Shown here: positions 51,443 to 60,700 of the stretch, piece by piece | How positions within the stretch are numbered: the first letter of the stretch is position 1 | Layout of the letters: each line of letters opens with the position of its first letter | Source: DAOQTX01 sp035340715 | GTDB lineage: Bacteria > Bacteroidota > Bacteroidia > AKYH767-A > OLB10 | DNA: 64,000 nucleotides | Assembly: GCA_035340715.1 (NCBI GenBank) | Contig: DAOQTX010000005.1 | Location: 9,571 to 73,570 of the forward strand | Direction of reading: 5' to 3' | The notes under the pieces: model-generated | Told to the model about the DNA's origin: nothing | What the model saw: only the letters and a program-made list of their open reading frames with translations | Databases searched by the model: none | Translations under genes and position numbers: made by a program

Positions 51443-52024
51443 ATGAAACGCTTTGTTTTTGTTATTTTGATTTTATACATGTTCCTTTCGTGCAGCACTG
51501 GTAATGAGAAGCTGACCGATATATCAGAGATCTACTTAAATACTCTAAATGGGGATATAAAAAAGTATTCATCCATAATCGATGGCAAAGGGACTGTTTT
51601 TGTTTTTTTATCTCCAGATTGCCCGCTTTGTGAAAACTATAGTGTTGTATTAAAAGAATTAGATAGTCTTTACCGTATTTATGGAATAAATTTCTTTGGT
51701 GTGGCCAGCGGTACGTTATATAAGCCGGAAGAATATTCCCGTTTTTTTGAGGAGTATGATTGGAGTATAAAGCTTCTTTTAGATGATTCCCTATTCTTAT
51801 TAAAACATTTTCAAGCAAAGGTTTCACCGGAAGTAGTTTTATTGGATAGTGTTGGAATTACTATTTATCAAGGAGCTATAGATGATTGGCCGGTAGATTT
51901 AGCCAAGAAAAGAAGTATTGTGACCAAGCACTATTTGCAGGATGCTTTAAAAGCGTATCAGAGAGGTGAAGCCATTCAAGTAAAGAAAACCGAAGCGATC
52001 GGTTGCATATTGGAGGCACGATGA
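51443..52024 (+). CDS. Thioredoxin-like (redoxin/AhpC-TSA) lipoprotein
   Basis: 193 residues. Lipobox YMFLSC with Cys17, then a thioredoxin fold with FVFLSPDCPLCENYSVVLKEL: the CxxC pair is Cys60 and Cys63. The cis-proline region is KVSPEVVLLDSVG, and a helix-like DDWPVDLAKKRSIVTKHYLQDAL and a terminal IGCILE complete it. The CPLC and C-terminal T-x-A-x-G-C-x-I form is shared with the redoxin part of multidomain proteins in Planctomycetes and Bacteroidota that also hold cytochrome c and copper monooxygenase domains; those domains are encoded by the next gene, whose ATG overlaps this stop (ATGA). Membrane-anchored in the periplasm; a role in delivering electrons or copper is inference. Confidence 0.85.
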   Translation: MKRFVFVILILYMFLSCSTGNEKLTDISEIYLNTLNGDIKKYSSIIDGKGTVFVFLSPDCPLCENYSVVLKELDSLYRIYGINFFGVASGTLYKPEEYSRFFEEYDWSIKLLLDDSLFLLKHFQAKVSPEVVLLDSVGITIYQGAIDDWPVDLAKKRSIVTKHYLQDALKAYQRGEAIQVKKTEAIGCILEAR

Positions 52025-53367
52025 AGTTGGTTAATAAATGTGTATTTATAGTTGGATTTGGATTTTTCATGGCAAGATGCTCGGAGGATTCCGCTCCTGT
52101 TTTCACAAAAGATATTGCTCCTATAATATATAAGAACTGTACACCATGCCACAGACCTGGAGAGGCAGGGCCATTCCCTTTGATAAGCTATGAAGATGTG
52201 TCGCGCAAATCAAAGATGATAGCATATGTTACGCATAAAAATATTATGCCGCCTTGGCCAGCCGATGAAACGTACACACAATTTGTTGGCCAAAGAGTAC
52301 TTAGCACTGAAGAAAAAACTCTTCTTAAAAGATGGGCGGATAATGGAGCTCCAAAAGGAGAAGATCATTATATGCCTGAGCTGCCGAACTTTCAAAGAGG
52401 GTCTCAATCGATAAAACCCGATTTAGTTGTACCATTTGAAAATGCAATTCAAATTGAAGGGAATAACAGAGACAAGTTCTTGGTAATGAAAATTCCATTC
52501 GAGTTGCCAAACGATACTTTTGTTCGAGTCATTGAATTTGTTCCAGGCAATCGCAAACTCGTTCATCATATGAATGGACATTTGATTCGTTACGATGAAG
52601 GAAAAAAGAAGAATATTTTTTCGGGAGAGCGCTTTGTGGATAATGAGTTTAATGATAACCCCACAGTTCATAGGCTACTGGATTTAGCCAATGATGATGG
52701 AAGCTATCCACTGTTGGTGCCTTCGGTTTGTAATTATCTTCCCGGGCAAGAAGCGGTGAATTTACCTGAAGGGATTGGAGGATATACATTGAATAGACAA
52801 AATGCATTTTACCTAAACAGCATTCATTATGGTCCAACTGCAAAAAATGAAAGCGATAGCTCGTACTTCAACATTTTCTTTGCAAAAGAAAAACCAAAAC
52901 GACCGATTTCAGAATTCCAAATGGGGACCTTGGGCGTTTCTCCTGTTGAGCCACCTTTAATTATTGAACCCGGTATAGTAAAAACTTTTTCAACTCGATT
53001 AACAGTGAAAGAGGACATCTCTATTGTTGGGATTGTTCCGCATATGCATTTAATCGGGAAACGTTTTCATGCATATGCTTTAACTCCAACAAAAGATACC
53101 ATACGACTCATTCGTATAAACGATTGGGATTTTCGATGGCAGTATTTTTATAAGTATCCTACATTGCTAAAACTTCCAAGTGGTTCTACTATTATTGCAG
53201 AAGGCGTTTACGACAACACATCAAACAATCCATATAATCCGTATAGTCCTCCGCGATTAATAACAGATAAGAACTCCAGTATGCGCACTACCGATGAGAT
53301 GTTTCAATTAATAGTTTTATATGTCAGATATATGCAAGGAGATGAAAATATTACATTGACCCAATAA
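52021..53367 (+). CDS. Cytochrome c domain plus type II copper ascorbate-dependent monooxygenase-like protein
   Basis: 448 residues from the ATG at 52021, whose overlap with the previous stop suggests coupling (an in-frame ATG at 52003 is less likely). A short signal sequence ends near FFMARC; the Arg before Cys20 makes lipidation doubtful. A heme site CTPCH (Cys40-His44) begins a small cytochrome c domain with MPPWP as likely axial Met region. The rest matches the two-domain PHM/dopamine hydroxylase fold with all expected copper ligands: His182-His183 (LVHHMNGH), His269 (SIHYG), His341 and His343 (PHMHLIG), Met427 (DEMFQL). Such enzymes hydroxylate C-H bonds using Cu and a reductant. Substrate unknown. 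Confidence 0.85.
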   Translation: MKLVNKCVFIVGFGFFMARCSEDSAPVFTKDIAPIIYKNCTPCHRPGEAGPFPLISYEDVSRKSKMIAYVTHKNIMPPWPADETYTQFVGQRVLSTEEKTLLKRWADNGAPKGEDHYMPELPNFQRGSQSIKPDLVVPFENAIQIEGNNRDKFLVMKIPFELPNDTFVRVIEFVPGNRKLVHHMNGHLIRYDEGKKKNIFSGERFVDNEFNDNPTVHRLLDLANDDGSYPLLVPSVCNYLPGQEAVNLPEGIGGYTLNRQNAFYLNSIHYGPTAKNESDSSYFNIFFAKEKPKRPISEFQMGTLGVSPVEPPLIIEPGIVKTFSTRLTVKEDISIVGIVPHMHLIGKRFHAYALTPTKDTIRLIRINDWDFRWQYFYKYPTLLKLPSGSTIIAEGVYDNTSNNPYNPYSPPRLITDKNSSMRTTDEMFQLIVLYVRYMQGDENITLTQ

Positions 53368-53437
53368 AATTATGACACAAACCTGAATGAAAATAGAAAA
53401 TTCGTTTGTAGGTTTACCCTAATGATTTTTTAGCCTT

Positions 53438-53902
53438 ATGGAAGATTTAGTTAAAATAGTATTCAGCATTGGCATATTCCTCTTTTATATATGGCGATCA
53501 TTCAATAAACAACAACAAGATGCTAAGCAAAGACAGCGAGAATTGTCAAGTGAAAGTGCTGAAGAAAAAAGACAGAAGTGGGAAGAGCTGTTCGACATGG
53601 AAGTGAAACCAAAAGTAGAAGTAAAACCCGCCCCTGTAGAAATTAAAAGAAAGTCATTTTTATATAAAGATAAATACAATAAAAGAAGAGAAGCAATCTC
53701 ATTAGAGAAGGTCAACGCGGATTATTTTAAGAATCTGCAGAATGATTCTGATTTCGAAATGCAACGAATGATGTTAGATGATGAACAGCATGAAGAAGAT
53801 TATCGTTCAGATTATATTAGGGGATTAATCAGTAATTTCAAGGCTTCTCCGGCTGATGCGATTATCTATGATGCTATACTCAAACCAAAATATTTGCAAT
53901 AG
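53438..53902 (+). CDS. Small membrane-anchored protein with charged cytoplasmic tail, unknown function
   Basis: 154 residues. An N-terminal helix (LVKIVFSIGIFLFYIWRSF) is followed by a long highly charged, Q/K/E-rich stretch (NKQQQDAKQRQRELSSESAEEKRQKW as alternating charges), a K-V-E-V-K-P linker and a C-terminal helical part (RSDYIRGLISNF, ADAIIYDAILKPKYL). The last part may be an interaction module. No family recognised; the arrangement is like other small single-pass membrane proteins in Bacteroidota that lie near TonB/T9SS genes. 117 bases separate it from the next gene. Confidence 0.7.
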   Translation: MEDLVKIVFSIGIFLFYIWRSFNKQQQDAKQRQRELSSESAEEKRQKWEELFDMEVKPKVEVKPAPVEIKRKSFLYKDKYNKRREAISLEKVNADYFKNLQNDSDFEMQRMMLDDEQHEEDYRSDYIRGLISNFKASPADAIIYDAILKPKYLQ

Positions 53903-53943
53903 AAAACGACTTAGAAGATAATAAAATGATTGAAAAAATTGTG

Positions 53944-53975
53944 TTTGGAAAATTGATTTATAAATTTTTACTTTG
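53944..53975 (+). promoter_or_regulatory. Candidate promoter of the TonB / 1321-aa / PorV operon
   Basis: TTTG (53944-53947), 21-base spacer, TACTTTG (53969-53975), a variant of TAnnTTTG with one base fewer. It lies about 45 bases before the ATG at 54020. Confidence 0.4.
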
Positions 53976-54019
53976 ACAAACTTGAAAAATTAACCTGAGT
54001 TTAATGTTAAATTGAAGCT

Positions 54020-57000
54020 ATGCATAAGAAACTCTACTCTACGCTGTTATTATTATTATTTGCAGTTGGTGCCTGGGCACAATCAGGAACCATTAAAGGA
54101 CGTGTACTTGATAAAAGCACAAAGGAACCGCTGCCATTTGCTAACGTTGTTGCCGAACTAAACGGAACCCAAGCCGGAGGTGCACAAACGGACTTTGATG
54201 GTTATTTCACCATAAAGCCGCTTACGCCCGGTAAGTATGATTTGAAAGCCAGCTTTGTTGGTTATTCAACTGGTGCTATTAGTGGTGTGATTGTTTCGGC
54301 CGACAAAATCACTTTCCAGGATGTGATCTTACCCAAAACAGGGGTAGATATTACCCAGGTTGAGATTCAGGAATTTAAAATTCCTGTAATCGACAAAGGT
54401 AATGCCTCTACACAGGCAACCATTACCCAGGAAGACATTAAAGTAGCGCCTACGCGTGACGTACGTGCTGTTGCCTCTACTACAGCAGGGGTTGCACAGC
54501 GAGATGAAGGAGATGCCTTGAATATTCGAGGATCTCGTTCAGACGCGACTGACTATTATATAGACGGTATAAAAGTTCGTGGGTCAACAAATCTTCCTCA
54601 GGCAGGTATTGAGCAGGTTACAGTAGTAACCGGTGGTGTACCGGCTCAATATGGTGATGCAACAGGAGGTATTATTAATATTACTACTCGCGGACCATCT
54701 AAAGATTATTTTGGAGGAATTGAATATTCAACTTCCGAGTTATTTGATGAATACGGATATAATTTGGTAGGTGGGAACATTTCCGGACCATTATTCTCCA
54801 GAAAGACCGATAAAGGTAAAGAGCCGGTAGTAGGTTTCTTTATTTCTGGTGAGTTTCAATCGGAAGCCGATCCAGATCCATCTTCTATAGGAATGTATAA
54901 GGTGAAGGATGATAAGTTTAATTTCATTCAACAAAATCCTCTTCGTCCCAATCCGGTTGGACAAGGAACTTTGCGTGAATCAGAATTTATTACACTTGAT
55001 GACTTAGAGAAAATCAATATCAAGCAAAACACAAAATCGCAAGGATTTAGAATTCAAGGAAAGTTTGATTATTCACCGATAAAGAATCTAAATCTAACAT
55101 TGGGTGGATCGTACGATCGTTCAAGATATCATCAGTATATTCAAACGTATTCTTTATTCAACCACGAAAACAATCCTCAAATAACAGATAATACTTGGCG
55201 TGTATTTGGTCGGGTAACTCAGAAATTTGGCTCAACCTATGATTTAAAAGAAGGAACCTCAAAGAGTATTAAGAATGCCTACTTCTCATTGCAGTTGGAT
55301 TATTCTAAATATACCCAAACCAATGAAGACGATTCGCACGAAGACCGTTACTTCAATTATGGTTATGTAGGACAATTTAATACCAGCCGTGTACCATTGT
55401 ACGCTCCGGGAATCGTTATCCAAGGAAACGATACTTTCAATGTAACTGAATTGGTAACCTATGTTGACAATGGAGTTTCTTTTAATCCTTATGATAATAC
55501 AGGTACCATTATTAGCCCTCAGACAACTAATTATACATCTCAGTATTACAATATTGTAGGTACTGGTACTAGCGCAACTTCTTCTTTAAGTGCTATACAA
55601 AACGGTGGAGGATTGTTGAACGGACAAAGACCTACTCCAAGTTATTCTTTATGGCACAATACAGGTCGTCAGAACAACTTGTATCAAGTTACAGATAATA
55701 GCCAATGGCGTGTTTCATTATTCGGATCAGCCGATATTAAAAACCATGCTATTCGTGCAGGTATTGAGTATGAACAAAGAATTGACCGTCAATATGCTTT
55801 AAACCCAATTGGTTTATGGACAATCATGCGTCAGTTGTCGAACATCAAAAATGCTCAATTGGATTTAAATAATCCAATTAACCTGGGCAACCCGGGCGGA
55901 CCATTTGCGAATGGAGATACGGTTATCTATAATGCTCTTTATGTACAAGGCGCTTCTACAGGATTCTTTGAAAATGTAAGACAAAGACTTGGATTGAGCA
56001 ACTTAGATTATTTGGATATTGATAGTTATGATCCAAGTGTGTTCTCGCTGGATTTATTTAATCCTGATGAGATATTGAATAACGGTAATCCTTTAGTGAA
56101 CTATTATGGATATGATTACTTAGGTGAAAAAACTACAGGAGAAGATATAACTTTTGAGCAGTTCTTCAATGAAGTAGATGACAAAGGAAACTTTACAAGA
56201 AAAATTGATGCATTTCGTCCGGTATATGGAGCATTCTTCATTCAGGATAACTTCGCATTTCGCGACCTGATCTTTAACGTAGGTGTTCGTATCGACCGTT
56301 TTGATGCCAATCAGAAAGTATTGAAAGACAAATATCTTCTTTATCCTGCACGTACTGCCGGTGAAGTGGCCGGATTGGGTGCTCATCCATCCAACATAGG
56401 ATCAGACTATGTGGTTTATGTTGATGATCTAAATAACCCAACTTCTATCGTTGGTTACCGCGATAATGATATTTGGTATGATGCTACCGGTGCGGTAGTA
56501 AACAATCCGGGGGTTTTAGCAGCTGCTACCTCTTCTGGAACGATTCAACCTTATTTGATCAATCCGAATGATGATATTAAGAGCAAAACATTTAATGTGA
56601 ACGGTAGCTTTACCGACTATGATCCACAAATTAATGTAATGCCTCGTATTGCTTTTTCCTTCCCTATTTCTGATGAAGCGTTGTTCTTCGCACACTACGA
56701 TGTGTTGACTCAACGCCCACCATCACGTTTAAGAATGAATCCAATTCAGTGGTTATTTATTACGGATGCTCAAGGGACCGTATTTAACAATCCTGATTTG
56801 AAACCGGAAAAAACAATTGATTACGAAGTTGGTTTCAAGCAAGCATTGAGTAAGAGTTCAGCATTAAGTATTTCTGCTTTCTATCGCGAATTGCGCGATC
56901 AGATTCAGATTGTAAACGTAAACTACGCTTATCCAATTCAATATACCACATTTGATAATGTTGACTTTGGAACAGTTAAAGGTTTGAGTTTCTCTTACGA

Positions 57001-57691
57001 TTTAAGAAGAACAGGAAATGTTCGATTAACTGCGAGCTATACACTTCAATTTGCTGAAGGTACCGGTTCAGGAGATGCCTCAAGTTTAAATTTGATCAAC
57101 TCAGGACAACCAAACCTTAAAGTTTTAATTCCTTTAGATTTCGATCAGCGACATAATATTGTTACTTCTATCGACTATCGTTACGGAAGTGGAAAAGACT
57201 ATAATGGGCCAATGTGGTTTGGAAAACAGTTCCTTTCTAATTTTGGAACAAACTTCATATTCCGTGCTTCTTCTGGAACACCATATAGCCAACAGGCTAA
57301 TATTACACAAGAAGGTGCATTTGGTATTGTTCAGCAAGCCAAGTTGAAAGGCGGTATTAATTCTGCTCGTCTTCCGTGGCAGTTTAGAGTGGACATGCGA
57401 ATTGACAAAAGCTTTGACTTGAAATATGGAAAAGAAAACTCGAAGAGTGCAGAGTTGAACGTTTACTTGCTCATTCAGAATTTATTGGATAACGAAAATA
57501 TTATCAGTGTTTATCGTGCTACAGGTAATCCCGATGACGATGGTTACTTAACTGCTCCTGAAGCTCAAGCGGCTATTGCGAGTAAAAACAGTACCCAGGC
57601 ATTTATCGATCAGTACCGTATCAAGGTTGATAATCCTGATAATTACAGTATTCCTATTCGTGCTCGTTTAGGTTTAGCTTTATCCTTTTAA
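54020..57691 (+). CDS. TonB-dependent / SusC-like outer-membrane protein with carboxypeptidase-like domain
   Basis: 1223 residues. Signal peptide (KKLYSTLLLLLFAVGAWAQ), a carboxypeptidase-like regulatory domain (GTIKGRVLDKSTKEPLPFANVVA, GGAQTDFDGYFTIKPLTPGKY), a plug (DVRAVASTTAGVAQRDEGDALNIRGSRSD, YYIDGIKVRGS, GGVPAQYGDATGGIINITTRG) and a long beta-barrel ending in RARLGLALSF. It begins a three-gene operon with a large exported protein 34 bases downstream and a PorV-family protein. Similar TonB-like proteins next to PorV in this phylum are seen as surface assembly factors rather than transporters; whether it imports anything is unknown. Confidence 0.88.
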   Translation: MHKKLYSTLLLLLFAVGAWAQSGTIKGRVLDKSTKEPLPFANVVAELNGTQAGGAQTDFDGYFTIKPLTPGKYDLKASFVGYSTGAISGVIVSADKITFQDVILPKTGVDITQVEIQEFKIPVIDKGNASTQATITQEDIKVAPTRDVRAVASTTAGVAQRDEGDALNIRGSRSDATDYYIDGIKVRGSTNLPQAGIEQVTVVTGGVPAQYGDATGGIINITTRGPSKDYFGGIEYSTSELFDEYGYNLVGGNISGPLFSRKTDKGKEPVVGFFISGEFQSEADPDPSSIGMYKVKDDKFNFIQQNPLRPNPVGQGTLRESEFITLDDLEKINIKQNTKSQGFRIQGKFDYSPIKNLNLTLGGSYDRSRYHQYIQTYSLFNHENNPQITDNTWRVFGRVTQKFGSTYDLKEGTSKSIKNAYFSLQLDYSKYTQTNEDDSHEDRYFNYGYVGQFNTSRVPLYAPGIVIQGNDTFNVTELVTYVDNGVSFNPYDNTGTIISPQTTNYTSQYYNIVGTGTSATSSLSAIQNGGGLLNGQRPTPSYSLWHNTGRQNNLYQVTDNSQWRVSLFGSADIKNHAIRAGIEYEQRIDRQYALNPIGLWTIMRQLSNIKNAQLDLNNPINLGNPGGPFANGDTVIYNALYVQGASTGFFENVRQRLGLSNLDYLDIDSYDPSVFSLDLFNPDEILNNGNPLVNYYGYDYLGEKTTGEDITFEQFFNEVDDKGNFTRKIDAFRPVYGAFFIQDNFAFRDLIFNVGVRIDRFDANQKVLKDKYLLYPARTAGEVAGLGAHPSNIGSDYVVYVDDLNNPTSIVGYRDNDIWYDATGAVVNNPGVLAAATSSGTIQPYLINPNDDIKSKTFNVNGSFTDYDPQINVMPRIAFSFPISDEALFFAHYDVLTQRPPSRLRMNPIQWLFITDAQGTVFNNPDLKPEKTIDYEVGFKQALSKSSALSISAFYRELRDQIQIVNVNYAYPIQYTTFDNVDFGTVKGLSFSYDLRRTGNVRLTASYTLQFAEGTGSGDASSLNLINSGQPNLKVLIPLDFDQRHNIVTSIDYRYGSGKDYNGPMWFGKQFLSNFGTNFIFRASSGTPYSQQANITQEGAFGIVQQAKLKGGINSARLPWQFRVDMRIDKSFDLKYGKENSKSAELNVYLLIQNLLDNENIISVYRATGNPDDDGYLTAPEAQAAIASKNSTQAFIDQYRIKVDNPDNYSIPIRARLGLALSF

Positions 57692-57725
57692 TTAATATTT
57701 AAAAAACTTTTAATCGATATATACA

Positions 57726-60700
57726 ATGAAGAGATTAATAAGCAGTAGTTTGGTTCTTTCAATAATATTAGCCGGTAATGTTTTGGCTAAAGAAAAACCA
57801 GGCAGTATTTCGCCAAAAAATAATTCGCTTCCCGGTGTGGCAGTTGCCGATTGTGATCCTGGAAAAGCACAATCAGATTTGAAAGTTAATAATGTACGGG
57901 CCCGTATCTTAACGGGTGGTGACATGTTTTGGGATCTAAGCAACCAAGTTTATGAAGTTCCTATTGGTTCAGGTAAACATTCTATGTATGCTGCAGCCTT
58001 ATGGATCGGTGGTCAAGATGCAGGGGGACAAATTAAAGTTGCCGCTCAAACCTACCGACAAGATGGAAATGATATGTGGCCCGGACCGGTTGACCTAGGA
58101 ACCATTTCTACAGAAAAGGCACTTTGTTCTGCTTATGATAAGCATTTTGCTATGACCAGAACTGAAGTATTAGATTTCATTAACAACGGTGTAGCCAGCA
58201 ACAACATTAAAAACTGGCCGGGTAATCGTCCTGACGATCCAAACATTCCATTTGCTCCTTACTTCGATTCAAACGGTGATGGCATTTATGATTATTCTCA
58301 AGGAGATTATCCTTATTATAATTTTTCAGGTGAATATCCATTAGATACATGTAATGTTCCTGTTGATCAGAAAACACCGGTATGTAACGATTATTTGTTT
58401 GGAGACCAATCATTATGGTGGGTATTCAACGATTTAGGAAATATTCATACTTCTTCCGATAGTCAGTCTCAAATTGGTTTGGAAATACAAGCACAAGGTT
58501 TTGCTTTTAAAACCAATGATGAGATTAATAATATGACCTTTTATAAGTATAAGATTATCAATGCCTCATCATTCTCATTAAACAATACTTATTTCGGTCA
58601 GTGGGTTGACCCTGATTTAGGAAACTATAATGACGACTTTGTTGGTTGTGATGTAGGTTTAGGATTGGGCTTTGTTTACAATGGCGATGCAGATGATGAC
58701 GGAGCTGCCGGATATGGCTTAACACCTCCAGCAGCCGGGTTCGACTTTTTTCAAGGACCTATTGCTGATCCAAACGATGGCAAAGACAATGATAAGGATG
58801 GTACAATAGACGAATGTGAAGAGCAGATCATCATGTCAAAATTTGTATATTATGATAACGTAAACGGAATTCCAAATGGTAATCCTGATGGAGTAAATCA
58901 TTTTTACAATTATTTACAGGGTATTTGGGGCGATGGTTTACAGATGACTTATGGTGAGGATGGGAGAAATCAAGCCAATCCTCCTTGCGATTATATGTTT
59001 CCGGGCACATCAGATCCTGCTTTCCCGGGACAACCTTGGACTGAAGTTACTGCAGGGAATACTCCTGCCGACCGTAGATTTTTACAATCTGCTGGTCCAT
59101 TTACGCTTCAGCCGGGCGCGGTTAATTATATTACCGTTGGTGTGGTTTGGGCTCGTGCCTCAAGCGGTGGTCCTGAAGCATCGATAGGATTGATTAAAGC
59201 TGCTGATCAAAAAGCGCAGAAATTATTTGATGCTTGTTTTAAACTGGCCGATGGACCTAATGCGCCCGATATGGCAATCAGAGAATTGAATAGAGAATTA
59301 ATTTTCAGTTTAGTTGATTATGACACCAGTACAGTTGAAAGATATGATGAGGTGAAAGTAAGTGATATCGTAGCGGGTTATCCGGACAGTTTATTCCGTT
59401 TCAGATTCCAGGGATACCAATTGTATCAATTAAACGATGCAACAGTTACCACCTCAGAGTTGAAAGATCCGAGCCGCGCCCGTTTAATAGCTCAGGCCGA
59501 TGTACAGGACAGCATTACCAAAATAGTGAACTACTATTTTGATGATTTGGCACAAGCTTATGTACCGGTAGTAGAAGTAGTAGGAGCAAATGAAGGATTG
59601 AAGCATACCTTCAGAATCACCAACGATGAGTTTGCAACCGGTAATACCCGATTGATCAATAACAAGACGTATTATTTTACCATTGTAAGCTATGCTCATA
59701 ATTACTATACGGTAGAAGACCCAAGTGATAGTACTAAAACTAAGTTTCAGTTGGCTCCATACTTCCAGGGCAGAAACAACGTAAAAGTTTACAGTGCTAT
59801 CCCACACTTGCCTCAAGTAGAGAACAATGGGCAAATCTTGGGCAGTCAATATGGCTCAAGTGTACCGGTTCAGCGATTGGAAGGAACAGGTAATGGAGGA
59901 AATGCATTAGAGTTGACAGCAGCGAGTTTGGCGAGCATGTGGACCAATACAGAGAATCGAATCTACCAGCCTTCCTATGAAATTGGAAAAGGACCATTAA
60001 ATGTACAGGTTTACGATCCGGTATTGGTACGTAGCTATGGCTTTGAGACCAAGTTTGATGGCGTAAGCGGTGGATCGAATTGGAGTATGAAAAACCTGAA
60101 CACGAACTTGACCTACGGTTCGGAGCGAACATTAGGAGAAGTAAATGAGCAAGTATTACCCGAGTGGGGCTTAACGGCACGCATCTCCCAGGTGAATGAA
60201 GCAGGCGAGAGCGGAGCGATCAATAATGGATTTATAGAAGCAAGTATCGTATATGGCGATGCAGCCGACCGTTGGTTGAGTGCTATAGCCGATACAGACG
60301 ATGATACCCCAACGGATTGGATCCGATCTGGTGATCAACTGGGTGATGAGTTGGGAGACATCGATGAAGTTTACGAAGGTGTATTAGGAGGAACATGGGC
60401 TCCATATCGCTTGTGTGCAAAATCGGGCGATGGCTCACCCAAGTGGAACAATGCAGGGACCAATGCCTTATCGAGTTTGAATGCAATCAGCAGTGTTGAT
60501 ATTGTATTTACTCCTGATAAGAGCAAGTGGAGCAGATGTGTAGTGTTGGATTCAAAAGAGACGAGCAATAAGTTGAACATATTGAAGAATCCAAGCTTGA
60601 ACAAGAATGGAGATACGATAGTAGGGGCAGACAATAATGACTATCCTTTAGGAATGAGTTGGTTCCCGGGTTATGCGGTGAACGTAGAAACGGGCGAGCG

